From Pelagophyceae sp. CCMP2097 (Eukaryota > Sar > Pelagophyceae): a DNA stretch of 62,092 bases. How positions within the stretch are numbered: the stretch's first letter is position 1; every line of letters begins with the position of its first letter. Below are positions 10,543 to 21,304 of the stretch, in pieces. The notes below the pieces were generated by a model. The model was not told where the DNA came from. It saw nothing but the letters and a program-made list of their open reading frames with translations, and made no database searches. Location: positions 727,948 to 790,039 of the forward strand of contig MU657165.1 in assembly GCA_026770575.1 (NCBI GenBank), written 5' to 3'. Made by a program: the position numbers and the translations under genes.

Positions 10543-11461
10543 ATGCGTAGGTTGACCGTGGTGCCGTGGTGCTTTGCTTTGAACGCGGTGACGCTGTTGG
10601 CAGCCGCAGCCGTCACGAAGACGACGCGCGCCATCTGCCGCACGCAGCGGCGTCCTTGCAAAAGTTGCATGCACGCTGCGGGGCCGGACTTTTGCGGACT
10701 TAGGCCTTACCGGGGTCGTGGAGCTGCACCGCCCAGCGCGGACGATCTTGGCGCGGTCCGGCGGCGAGCTCATCACCGTGGGCAAAGTCGGCGCGGCGCG
10801 CGCGCGCGGCGACCGCGGCTGCCTCTGCGCGTTGTGGGCGCGGTGCGCCTGGGGCTTTGAGCTGCGCGACCGCGAGGGCGTCGAGATCACGGACTTGGAC
10901 CGGCCTCCAGAAGTGCGCGACGGTGTGCAGCGCTACCTCGACATTGAGCTCCAGGGCGGCTGCCGCGACAGCATGGGGTTGGACGTGGACATAGACTCTA
11001 TCCACCCGGACGAGGGCTTTGACTCGTCAGAGAGCTCGCCAGCCTCCGCCGGCCGATCTCCCGTCTCCACGCGCACGCCGACGCCCGCGGTGCGCATACA
11101 CGACCCCTTGGCCGCGCGGGAGTTTTCAGTCGTCTCCAGAATCACGCAAGTCGCCTTTCTTGCCGACGACGCCGAAAGCTTCTCGATCGACGAAACTGCC
11201 AGCTCCACGGACGACGGCGACGCAGACGACACCGCCGGTGCGCCCGACGCCGCGGCGGCGGCCGGCGACCCCGCCGCGGCGGCCGGCGCCCCGGCCGACG
11301 ACGACGGCTCCGTCCCCGACGACGACTCGTCCGCGGCCGACGACTCGGTTTCCCCCGGCTCGCCCGCGGCGCACGATTTCTACGCCGCCTACCACGGCGC
11401 TTTGGACGACGGCGCCGACGACGCGCGGAGAGAGGGCTGGCGCATCGCCGTCGAACCCTAA
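10543..11461 (+). CDS. Secreted or anchored acidic protein of unknown function
   Basis: Two exons, 10543-10663 and 10704-11461, join with a 40-bp intron (GTTGCA...TTAG) into 292 residues. The N-terminus has a hydrophobic stretch 'WCFALNAVTLLAAAAV', probably a signal peptide, then Cys-containing 'AICRTQRRPCK'. A compact middle domain ('GVVELHRPARTILARSGGEL' to 'YLDIELQGGCRDSMGL') is followed by a Ser/Asp/Ala-rich low-complexity tail (about residues 130-265, 'APADDDGSVPDDDSSAADDS') and a short ordered end. I know no family match. The intron is inferred from frame continuity alone. Confidence 0.5.
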
Positions 11462-11700
11462 GCTTTGACACGCGGCCTCACCGTCGGGGACTGCCGCCGA
11501 TCCGCGGCGGAGAGCGAAGTGGGGCTTCTTCTTCGGCTCTCCACTGAGGCTCAAGCCAACAGGGCTGCTTGGTACCAGCACTCCTGGAAGTCTGGAACAA
11601 AGCTCTCTTTCTGAACGCACGTCGCGACGTGTTTTTGTTGATTGTTTTGGAGACGACCGTTCACTGCCAAGAAGCGTTGAGAGCGTGCCCGCGTGACGCG

Positions 11701-14700
11701 ATGGCCGAGCTCGGGGACCTCGTGTCTCAAGGTGCGCGCCCCCGCCGGGCGTGGTTGTCGCCGTTGCCGCTTTACGGGCGGCGCGGTGGATGCATGATGC
11801 GTGTCCGACTCTGGCGAGCGGCTTCGCGCGCGCGGGCACGCTCCTCGCCTAGGCCGGAAGATGGCAGGCGAGGTCAGTGTGGACATGATGGACTACGCGT
11901 TTGTGGACCGTTGCGAGAAGCTGGACGAGCTGCGGGCGGTGCTCCACGCGCTGCGGAGCCACGAGCAGGGCCACTTCCCGCACCTAGAGGCGCACACCGA
12001 GCAGCGCATCCTCTCGCTGCTGCCGCAGAAGCAGCAGGCCAAGCTCAAGGCCATGGCCACGATGCCATCGTCGGCCGAGACGGCCGGCGCCGAGCAATCG
12101 CTGCAGGCGTGGCAGGCCGAGACCAGAAACGTCGACGGCCTCCTGCGCACGCAGGTGACGCTCTCGCAGGCGCAGGCTGCGGTGCCGCCGCCGCGCAACA
12201 CCGCCAACCCGGTGCTGAAGAAGGCGCCGAAGCCGCAGCGCGCGGCGGCGGCCGAAGCTGCCGCCGACGCGGCCGAGGCGGCGCCGAGACTCTCCGGGTA
12301 CGACTTTCGGTCCTGGGAAAAGTTCGATGTCGACAAGGAGTGCGAGAAATTCGACGACGTGGAGCGGGAGCAGGTCGAGGCCGTGGCGGCGGCGCGGCGG
12401 CGGACGGACGAACTCGCGGCCAAGCGCACCGCCGTGAGAGTGGCCGAGCTCGACGACCTGCGCGAAACTTTGGGCGTGTCGGGGCGGTCGCCGGCGGAGC
12501 GCGACTTCCTAGCGAAGCGCGAGCAGGCCAAGGGCAACGAGGCGTACCGCGCCGGGGAGACGGCTGCGGCGTACGAGGCGTACTCGCGGTCCGCGGCGTT
12601 CCGGCCGTCCGCAGTCGTCTTCGCGAATCGCGCCATGGCCTGCATCAAGCTCGACCTCATGGAGGGCGCCGAGGAGGACTGCTCCGCTGCCCTCGCGCTG
12701 GACGCCGGTTTCACAAAAGCGCGGGCAAGGCGCGGCATGACGCGGCACCGCCGAGGCAAGTACGCCCTCGCCATGGAAGATTTAGAGGCCGTCGTCCAGG
12801 CCGAGCCGCAGAACGCCGCCATGCGCAAGCTTTTAATCCAGTCGCGTGACAAGTTGCGCGAGATTGAAGGCGACGCCTCCAAGAGTTCGTTCACCCGCGT
12901 CGCCGTCATCGACGACGAAGACAGCGAAGACGACGACGCGCCCGCGGGGGCCGTCCGCATCGCCATCGCGGACGACGACGACAGCGACGAAGAGGACGTC
13001 CCCGTCAACGTGGTGTCATCTTCTGGCGGCGCCGTCAAGGTCTCCATCGAGGACGACGACGATGAAGAGGACGTCCCCGTCTCTTCCGGCGGCACCAAGG
13101 TCTCCATCGAGGAGGACGACGAAGAAGAGGACGTCCCCATCAACGTGTCTTCCGGCAATGCGTCGTCTTCCGGCGTCAAGGTCTCCATCGAGGAAGACGA
13201 CGAAGAAGACGAAGAGGATGTTCTCGTCAACGTGTCCTCCGGCACCAAGGTCTTGATCGAGGAAGACGACGAAGAGGACATCCCCGTGTCCTCCGGCTTC
13301 AAGGTCTCGATTGAAGATGACGACGATGCGCCGCCGGCGCTGCGCGGTGGTTTCAAGGTCTCGATAGACGACGATGACGAAGAGGTCCCCGTCAACGCGC
13401 CGTCCTCTGGCTTCAAGGTCTCGATTGAGGAGGAGGAAGACGACGAGCCGCCGGCGCTGCGCAGCGGCGGCGGCACGCCGACGCGGCCGGTGCCTCTGCC
13501 GTCGCCGATTGAGTGCGGTGACGACGGCGCGTTCGACGTGTCCAACTCGGGCAACGCCAACTCGGGCAACGTCGAATCTGAATCTTCGCCGAGCTCGAGC
13601 GCGTCGTGGGAGGTGGTCCCGGGGACGGCCGACGTCTGCGCCGACGAGTGCAAGTCGCTGGGCAACGCGGCCATGGCGCGCGGCGACTTTGCCGCGGCGG
13701 CGGAGCACTACGGCGACGCTTTACGCGCCGACGCGCGGCACGTCGGCGCGCGGTCGAACCGCGCGCTGGCGCGCCTCCGCTTAGGCGACTTTGCCGGCGC
13801 CGACGCCGATACGTCCGTGCTCCTGAAAGCGGCGACCGGCGTCGACAACGCCGTGCGCATCAAGGCGCTCTTCCGCCGCGCCGAGGCGCGCGGCACCCTC
13901 GCCGCAAACGAAAGCGGATCCGAAAAGCGGCGCAGCCTCCTCGTTTCCGCCGTCCAGGACCTCGGCGCCGCCGTGGCTCTCGAGCCGGCCAACGCCGTCG
14001 CTAAGGCCGCCCTCGCCGCAGCCGAGGCCGCCGTCCTCGCGCACCTCGACGACCACCGACGAACAAAGCAGGCCGCCGTCCCGGACGTCCCAGCCGCCAC
14101 CGTCCCGGCCGCCGCTGTCCCGGTGGCGGCGCCCGCCGTTCCGGCGGCGCCCGCCGTCGCGGAGACGGCGGCAGCGGACGCTGCGGTGCAGTCGGAGGCG
14201 GCCAAGGCCCGCGGCACGGCGGCGATGACCGCCGGCCGCCTCGCCGAGGCCGAGGCCGAGTACACGCGCGCCATCGACCTCGGCGGCAACGTCGCGGCGC
14301 AGAACAACCGCGCCCTCTGCCGCCTCAAGCTCGAGGACTTTGCTGGCGCGCGCGACGACGCCGCGGCCGTGCTGCGCCTGGAGCCGTCCAACGCAAAGGC
14401 GCTGTACCGCCGCGGCCTGGCGTCGCGGAAGCTGAGCCACTTGGGCGCGGCGGTGGACGACTTTGACGCGCTGCTCAAGCTCGAGCCGAAAAACTCTGCC
14501 GCGGCGACCGAGCGGGCCGCGGCCATGAGCGACATGTCAAAGGGACGCACGAAGACGCGGACCGTCGTCTCGCTCAAGGAGGACGCGCCGCCGCCGCAAA
14601 TGCAGACCAAGCCCCCGGCGGCGCCGCCGCCGCCCAGCCCGCCGCCGCCGCCGGACGCCGCCGACGAGGCCGCGGTGGTTGCGCGCGAGGCCAAGCGCCG

Positions 14701-15112
14701 GGCAGCGACGGCGGCGCGCGACTCGACTGCTGCGCGGCAGCTCGCCGCGGCGCGCAACGCGGCCAAGGTGCCCACGGCGGCGCCGAAGACTTCGTACGAG
14801 CTGGAGCGCGTCTGGCGAGAGTTGCGCGGCCACGAGGAACTGCGGCAACAGTACTTGAGCCTCTTCGACAAGTCGACAATGCGCAAGCTCGCGAGCCCGG
14901 CGCAGGAACTCTTCGACGACGTCGTTAAGTGCCTCTGCACTTTGGACGACAAAGCGCGGGCGGCGGACGTGCTCCGCGGCGCATCAAAGGCAAAGTCCTT
15001 CGCTGTTTCAAAGGCCATGCTCGGCAAGCCCGAGCTCGACGCCCTCCGTAGCTTCTGCGTGGGCCTCGACGACGCAACCGCGATGCAGCTCACAGAGGCC
15101 TTTAGCCTCTAA
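11701..15112 (+). CDS. RPAP3/SPAG1-like TPR co-chaperone with acidic repeat array
   Basis: Exon 1 11701-11731, exon 2 11853-15112 (donor GTGCGC; phase 1) give 1096 residues; a shorter start exists at ATG 11861. Three TPR clusters lie at about residues 228-345 ('AKGNEAYRAGETAAAYEAYS'), 602-720 ('CKSLGNAAMARGDFAAAAEH') and 790-903 ('AKARGTAAMTAGRLAEAEAE'). The C-terminus (about 988-1093, 'YELERVWRELRGHEELRQQY') is the RPAP3_C/Monad-binding domain. RPAP3/Tah1 recruits HSP90 and HSP70 to the R2TP (RUVBL-PIH1) complex for assembly of RNA polymerase II, box C/D snoRNPs, PIKKs and, through SPAG1, axonemal dyneins. Between TPR1 and TPR2 (about 359-556) sits an array of acidic motifs (see finding). 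Ala-rich linkers are long. Family call is strong. Confidence 0.85.
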
Positions 15113-15205
15113 AGCGACCCCACTGGTTCGAATCATAACCTAGATAGACACCGAAGCCTCCCTCGCTCGACACGGACCCAAAGCAGTCAGGTCGACCGAA
15201 AAACA

Positions 15206-16996
15206 TTACCAATCGACGTCATCGAGGCGGCGCTCAAAGGCGAGGAGCGGCGACGCTGCTCTTCGGAGCCCCGTCGGCAGCTCGTGCCGCCGCAGGAAGA
15301 AAAACGTGCCGAGGGCCCACGCGAGCCAGGGGAGCCTGCGCCCGGTTTGCCTCCGGGCGTCGCGCGCGAGCGACAGGGGGGGGGATTCCGCACGAGTCGA
15401 GGGGGGCACGCACGTAAGGTCGACGGCGCTGGAGATGAGCAGGCTCCGCCGCGCCTGGGGACCCGGCTTGCGACCTAGCCAGACTCGTCGCGCCGGTGGG
15501 CTCGCGTGTCGCGCCCGTGTCGCCGGTCAGCTTAAGCCGCACCGGGTCGCGCCGCCTCGTCGCGGCCCGGCTTGCGCCACGGTGCGAATCTTCGGCCGAG
15601 CGCCGAGACGAGCCGCCCTATGTCAAATGATGATTGCGGCCCTCGCGCGGCGACGGCGCTCACTCGTGCGAGATTGCTTTGGCGGCGGCGGGAGGTCGTA
15701 AAAGCAGCGGTAGCCGTATGCGGCGGCGTCGCGTGCGTTTGCGGTGGCGCGGTCGTAGGCGTGCTCGGCGAAGAGGCTGGCGGACCGCATGAACGACGCG
15801 TGTCGCACGTATACGCAGCGCATCAGCTCGCGCGCAGAGTCCAAAGCCAGCCGCGAGCCCAGGACGTGGACGAAGAGCGCCGCGACGCCGCGAGGGCGCG
15901 CCACTGCCGCGGCGGCCGCGCAGACGCCGCAGGCGACGCCGACGCAGACGTCCAAGCACCGCGGCGCCGTGCCCGGCGCCTGCAGCCGGCCGTCGGGCGG
16001 CGGCCGCCGCCGCCAGCGGAGCGGCGACCACGCGCGCCGCCGCCCGGGCTGCCAGAGCGCCGCCGCCCGGGCGCGCGTCCACGCCTCGAAGACCCGCAGG
16101 TCCGACGATGAGAGAGATCGCCGCGGCGGCGCAGCGCACCGGCCGCGGCGCAGCCGCGAGACGCCGCCGCGCAGCGCCGCGCTGCACGACGCGCCCGCGC
16201 GCGAGAACCGCGAGAACCCGACCTGGCATCGCCGTCCGCGAGTCGCACGACCTCATCGCGCGCGGGCAACGCACCATGGCGACGGCGCACCGCGCGGCGC
16301 CGGGGACGCCGGCAAGCCACGAGGCGAGGAGCCTATTCATTGCCGCAGTCGCGGCCTCGCCGCCCGCGGTCGCGGCCTCGCCGCCCGTGGCCCGCTTGGC
16401 GCTGCTCCTCCTGGCGCTGCGCACCAGGCCGCGGCGTCGCGGCCCTCGCTCGGCCCCGCGCCGTGGAGCGCGGCCGCAATAACGCGGAACGGGACCCAAA
16501 AGGCCCACGTCTTCGCGACGTGATGCCTAGCGTGGCCGTCAAGGCCGGCGGAGCGCGCGCCGGGTCGTCCCCCGGCATCCGTCTGCGTCCATCTGCTGCC
16601 TCCCCCGACTCTGGGCCGTCGCTGCTTTCCCGCGTCTTCGGACCGTGGCGCCGGGCGGTGCGCGTAGATTGCGAGCGTCGCGCCGAGGGCGCACTCGAGC
16701 GCCGGGGCGACGCCGCTGCCGCGGACGTCGTAGTAGTATGCAGCGCAGCGCCGCGTCAGCGCGCGGTCCAGCTGCCGCGCAAGTTCGGTGACGCTCCCGC
16801 CGCGCTCGGCCGCGTCCGCCGCGTCCGGCGCCGGCGGCGCGGCCGCCGCCGCCGGCGCGCGCGCTGGCGGCCTCGCCGGCAGCCGCGCCAGAGGCCGCCC
16901 GCGAGGCCGGACCTCGCGCGAGCCGCCACTCGCCCGGGCCGACGCCGGCGCGAGCACCTGGAGGCCCGCCGCGAGCCACAGCGCCAGCGCCACCAT
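15206..16996 (-). CDS. Membrane-associated protein of unknown function, multi-exon
   Basis: Starts at ATG 16994-16996 with a signal or anchor sequence 'MVALALWLAAGLQVLAPASA'. Exon 1 continues through 'SVTELARQLDRALTRRCAAY' and 'LGATLAIYAHRPAP'. An intron (donor GTCCGA, acceptor CTAG) joins 'HHVAKTWAFWVPFRVIAAAL' in frame. A later exon reads 'DLRVFEAWTRARAAALW', 'CLDVCVGVACGVCAAAAAVA' and 'VYVRHASFMRSASLFAEHAY'. The last exon carries a membrane segment 'LPWLAWALGTFFFLRRHELP' and ends 'RRLDDVDW' at 15206. Not all junctions were resolved. No family recognised; an organelle membrane protein is plausible. Confidence 0.42.
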
Positions 16997-17063
16997 GGCG
17001 CCCGAAGCCGTTCCCAACCGCCTGCGGCGTCAGAGGAACTGTCCCTCTTGAAATCACCTCCGG

Positions 17064-17465
17064 ATGGCCTCCCTCGACGCGCGCGGTGCCGAGCGGGGCT
17101 CCGCGCGGCCTCTGGGACACTGGGCGAGAAGGCACGACCGGGCGCGTGCGGCGCGTGCACCCCGCTGCGTCCCACACACAAACGATCCGTATCGCTAAAA
17201 TGCCACTGGAAGGAGATGGCGCGGCGACTCCAACGACGCGGCCTCTGCACTCTCCAACCGCTTCTACAGGGAGTGGGGGATCGGCTCCATGCGCGGCCGC
17301 GCCCGCGCGCTGCTCACGCAACTCGACGCCGTCGGCGAGCCGCGCCACGCGCCGTCGAGCTGCTTCTTTGCCGCACAGGCTCGGCGCCAATACGCCGCGC
17401 GCCAGCAGGCCTACGTCTTCCGACAAGGGCCTTTCGTCCAGCGGCCTAACGGCCGGCACTGCTAG
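17064..17465 (+). CDS. Small protein of unknown function (two-exon candidate)
   Basis: A protein-like frame ends at TAG 17463-17465: 'NDAASALSNRFYREWGIGSM', 'ARALLTQLDAVGEPRHAPSS' and 'QQAYVFRQGPFVQRP'. It opens after a stop near 17195, so an upstream exon is needed. The frame from ATG 17064 ('MASLDARGAERGSARPLGHW') is a candidate, but the exact splice is not resolved. The gene would be divergent from the membrane-protein gene at 16996 with only 67 bp between starts. Its stop codon coincides with the start of the 75-bp tandem repeat. No family recognised. Confidence 0.38.
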
Positions 17466-17630
17466 ATGACTGACACCGCCCGCCGCTTCTCTTTGCGCTC
17501 TCCCGTTTCTCTGTTTCCTGCGCTTCGCCGGCACTGCTAGATGATTGACACCGCCCGCCGCTTCTCTTCGCGCTCTCCCGTTTCTCTGCTCCCTGCGCTT
17601 GGCCTGCCCACCGCGCCGACTTGTTTGCCA
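17452..17630. repeat. 75-bp tandem duplication (two units) plus tail
   Basis: Unit 1 is 17452-17526 and unit 2 is 17527-17601, each beginning GCCGGCACTGCTAGATGA and containing CCGCCCGCCGCTTCTCTT. They differ at a handful of positions. Each unit contains the TAG that terminates the upstream small gene. The tail to about 17630 and a further block near 17655-17680 match the copy at the window start. A short GGACTC triplet run follows at 17639-17657. Confidence 0.85.
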
Positions 17631-17885
17631 CGGATGACTCGGACTCGGACTCGGAGTAAAGTGAATATCGCTAAACTCAACGCTCGACCGCCGAGGTACG
17701 TCTGAGCGCCGCAACGTGACGGCAACTCGACGCGGCCCCGGGAGCGTGCCAATGGTTCGATGCCCGGGTTAATTGCTCCGGGGGCCTCTCCAATCTCGCT
17801 TTAGTGGCAGAGCCGCGACGGGGGCCCCGATTGGTCAGCCGCCGCGGCGCCGCTGCGGCGTTGCGCCGCTGTTCCGCCCCCGCGC

Positions 17886-20259
17886 TCACTCGGCGGGCTG
17901 GGCGCCCGGGAGCATGGCGAGCTGGGCGAGGAACTGGTCGGCGTTGAAGAGTTCCGTCGCGCCGTAGACGACGGTGCGCGCGCCGCCGAACGCGGCTTGC
18001 AACGCGTGGTGCTCGCAGTAGCACCCGCCCCCGACGACGAAGACGACGGCGCCGAGCGCGGCGCACTTGGCCGGCGGCTCGTCGACGACGAAGCCCCCGG
18101 AGCCCCGCGCCGCTTTGGGGTCGAGGTAGAGGTACGTCTCGTGCTCCGAACCCGGCCGAGCCTCGAAGAGGTTCGTCAGCACCTTGGTCACGAGGCCACC
18201 CGGCGACGCTGACGCCGCCAGCAGCCGCAAAGCGTTCTTCGCCGCCTTGTCCAGCAGCGATGCCGTGCCTGGCGTGGAGCGTCAAGGAGGCGACGGCGGG
18301 GCGCCCTCGTGAGGCTAATATGACGAGCGCATCGGCGAGAAGAAACGCACCGGCCTGCGCCGTAGCGAGAAAGTTTGCGAACTTTGGGTTGGCGGCGACC
18401 GCCTGCGCGTCGCCGGCCTTGCCGGCGCCCGTCGGCAGGCCGCGGTAGCGGCGCGCGAGCGCGCGAGCGTGCGCGACGGCGGCGAGGCCCGCGCGGAGCT
18501 GCGCGGCGTCGGCGGGCGCGACACCGACGCGGCGCGCGAGGTCGGCGAAGGCGTCGTCGTCGGCGGCGACGCCGCGCACGAGGAGCAGCCGCAGCTTGTC
18601 GTTGACGGCCCCCTTGCCTGCCACGCCGAGGAGGCCGTCCAAAGCGGCGTCGTCCGCCGCCTCCTCGGCCTCGTAGTACCGCGGCACCTCGCGCGCCACC
18701 ACCCGCTTCATCACCGCGCCGAGGAGCCGCGTGTGCGCCTACAAGGCGGCGGCTCCGGGGTGCCCGTCGTAGATTTCGCCGACGCGGGGTGCGCGCCTCG
18801 AGCAGCCGCTTGCGCTCCAGCAGCGCCGGCAGCTCGCCGACCTAGCCGCGCCGTCGGTGTGGTACACGTGCGTGCAACCCTCTGGAGCGTCGGGCGAATT
18901 CGGACGCGGGCACTCGCCGCGTCGGCGAGGCCCTTGGACCCGGCGTGCTCGCCGCCGCCGGCGCGCGCACGAACGTCGCGCTCTTTGTCGCGCAGCGCGG
19001 ACAGCTCGGCCGACGACGCGTCGATGACGTCCTACGACGCGTCGATGACGTTCTGCCGCGGCGTCTGCGGAGCCGCACAAAGTCAAATTTCCACGAGCGT
19101 CGCCCACGCGCAAGCATCAAGGGCCCCCATTTCCGCGCACCGGGAAGGATCGCGCGGCATACGTGGCGAAGAAGGCGTCGCTCTCCATGGAGAGCTCGAC
19201 GTCGTGTTTCTTCCCGTCCGCTTCCACAAACGCCACTTTGCTGTGTGCGTGGTCCAAAACGTCGTCGAGCAACGCGTGGTACGTCTCTGTGTGGCGCAGC
19301 GGCGTCGCAACGTCGGCGCAGCGGTCGACGATGACGAGGAGCGGCCGGTCGCCCGCGGGCTGCGCGCGCTCGCCCTTGAGCTGGTCCGCATGGTCAGCGA
19401 GGAGCGCGCAGACGGCGCGGGCCACGGCCTCGGCGGGGCCGCCGCGCGCGCAGCGCACGACGGGCACCGCGCCGAGCGTCGCGCAGACGCTGAAGAGGCC
19501 CCGTGCCGCGCGGCCCACGTAGTCGTCGCCGTCCGCGGCGGCAGCGGGCGCCTTGCCGCCGGCAGCCTGCGCCTGCGCCAGCAGCGCGGCGGCGTCGACG
19601 AAGCTTCGCTTCAGGCCCAACGTGAAGAGCGAGTCCTCGAGGGCCGTGAACTCCAAGTGCTCGTCCCAGACCTTGAAGAGGTGATGTACGGCCAAAACGC
19701 ACAGTCAAAAGGCACCGGAAGCACACGTTTTTCAACGACGATCGAATGTCGGGGTCTCCCCCCGTTATCCCACTCGAGCCTCTGTGCCTCTCGAAGTGTC
19801 CTCGCGCGCCTTGGCCGGGTTTGCAGACTTTCGAACATACGGGCGCCGTATGCGGGCGTGGCCGATGGCGGCGGGGGTGCGCGCGTTGGGCGACGAGGCG
19901 AGCGCTCTCGCGAGCTTCTCGAGGACCTTGCGCGGCGTGCGGCCGCAGAAGTGGAGGTCCATTCGCGCGTAGCACTCTCCCTCGGCGTCGGCGGCGATGC
20001 GCTCGACCGCCGCGTCCGTCGCGCGGCAAAAGTAGACGGCGTTGACGTCGCCCAGAGGCTCGCGCGGCGCGTCGAGGACCAAAGGCAGCGTCACGCCGAG
20101 TCGCCGCAGCGCGTTGACGGAGATCAGTGGCGCGAGGAGGTCGCGGCAGGCCTCATCAAACACGAGCACCTTCCACGAAATGGGGCCCGCGTCGCCCTCG
20201 CCCAGCATCGCGCGGATCGCCGCCAGCTGCCGCTGCCGCAGCTGCATCGGCGCGGACAT
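17886..20259 (-). CDS. SLY1: SLY1/SCFD1, Sec1/Munc18 protein of ER-Golgi transport
   Basis: SM-family regulator of SNARE complexes (syntaxin-5/Sed5) in ER-Golgi traffic. Starts at ATG 20257-20259: 'MSAPMQLRQRQLAAIRAML', then 'WKVLVFDEACRDLLAPLISV', 'GVTLPLVLDAPREPL' and 'VNAVYFCRATDAAVERI', all matching SCFD1 order. After an intron (donor GTATGT at 19840): 'VHHLFKVWDEHLEFTALED', 'LFSVCATLGAVPVVRC', 'RPLLVIVDRCADVATPLRHT'. Then 'LGELPALLERKRLLEART', 'GKGAVNDKLRLLLVRGV', and a final exon with 'TYLYLDPKAA', 'AVVFVVGGGCYCEHHAL', 'TVVYGATELFNADQFLAQL', ending at 17886. Some 3' intron boundaries between 18.2 and 19.1 kb were not pinned. Divergent from the gene at 20486 across about 225 bp. Family call strong. 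Confidence 0.85.
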
Positions 20260-20485
20260 GGCGACCACCGAGCCAACCGTACGCCGCCGACCGCCCGAGC
20301 TCCGCGCGGCCGATTTTGTTTTTTACAATAATTGTAGGGCCTAGCAGAATAATGAAGAACCTTGAATTAACCTTGCACTTCGGGTCCTCGGCACACGCAA
20401 CGCACGTACGACGACAAGGGTGCTCGGGAGCCTCGCCGTCACCTCGACGGTCTTCTACGACCCTCGACGGGCCTACACGACCGCC

Positions 20486-21304
20486 ATGGCCGCCGTGGTC
20501 GCGCTGCTCCTCCTCGTTGTGGACGGCTTCGTCGCACGGCCATCCACTCGAGGCCCGCCTCGGAGGGCCGTCGTCCCTCGGGCCGGGGACCGCTTCCTCT
20601 GCGACGCGCCGACGCCGAGTTTGCTGCTGGACCTGGACGAGTTCGACCGCGAGCCGCGCGACGTCTCGACGCGCGCGGCCGTCGCCGCCGCGGTGGAGTC
20701 GAGCCTCTTCATCCACGTGCGCGTCTCGTTCTCGGCGCCGCCGTCCGTCGGCTTCTGGCGCGACGCGGCGCAGCCGCTCGCAGTGCTCGCCTTTGAACTG
20801 CCGCCGGGCGGCGCCTATCTTGCCATGGGGCTGAACAACAACTGGGTGGGTCTCTTTCGGGGCGTGCCTCCTTCGGCGAAGCCGCGGGGCGTATTGGGAC
20901 CTCGCGAGGTTCTCGAGGGATATCTCTAGGACGCCGACTATTTTTGGGCGCGCAAGCTGGGCCAGGGCGCGCGCCGGCCCGCGCCGGGCATCCGCCTCCG
21001 CGCGGGGCCCGAAGGCACGGAGCTTTGCTGGGACCAGGGTGGCGCCGAAGCGGCGGCGGGTTTCGCGGCGGCGCCCCCCGGCGCGCCGCCGCCGCGAGTG
21101 GCCGCGCAGACCGGCGACGGGAAATTCTCTGAATGGTGTGAATTCCTTTCGGCGGGTGACGAGGTCGACGTCGTGCCGTTCGACGCCCTCGCCGCGCTCG
21201 AGCAGTTCGGCGGCAAAGCCCTCGGGTTCCGCAGATCCACGCGGCCGCCCGGCGCCGAGCCCGTCGTCGTGGAGGACATTTTGTGGGACTGCTTCCGGCA
21301 ATGA
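20486..21304 (+). CDS. Leader-bearing protein of unknown function (secreted or plastid)
   Basis: Exons 20486-20845 and 20930-21304 join in phase 0 (donor GTGGGT, acceptor CTCTAG) to give 244 residues. The N-terminus 'MAAVVALLLLVVDGFVARPS' has a signal peptide followed by an F-x-x-P-like motif, typical of secondary-plastid leaders. The body holds 'FLCDAPTPSLLLDLDEFDRE', 'LFIHVRVSFSAPPSVGFWRD', 'LPPGGAYLAMGLNNN', and after the splice 'WDADYFWARKLGQGARRPAP'. The end is 'VVVEDILWDCFRQ'. Both exons look like one folded domain, but I do not recognise the family. Confidence 0.6.

Noticed and set aside
11893..13674. 593-codon Ser-rich open frame antisense to the RPAP3-like gene
   Set aside because: Its Ser runs are the reverse complement of the GAC/GAA acidic repeats; the sense strand has TPR and RPAP3_C domains.
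15115..15160. GTTCGAATC-like sequence resembling a tRNA T-loop
   Set aside because: Flanking bases do not form a five-pair stem and no anticodon or acceptor arm can be folded. The same check failed at 1556, 17755 and 22095.
17452..17630. 75-bp tandem repeat as a CRISPR array
   Set aside because: Only two adjoining units, no spacers, eukaryotic context.
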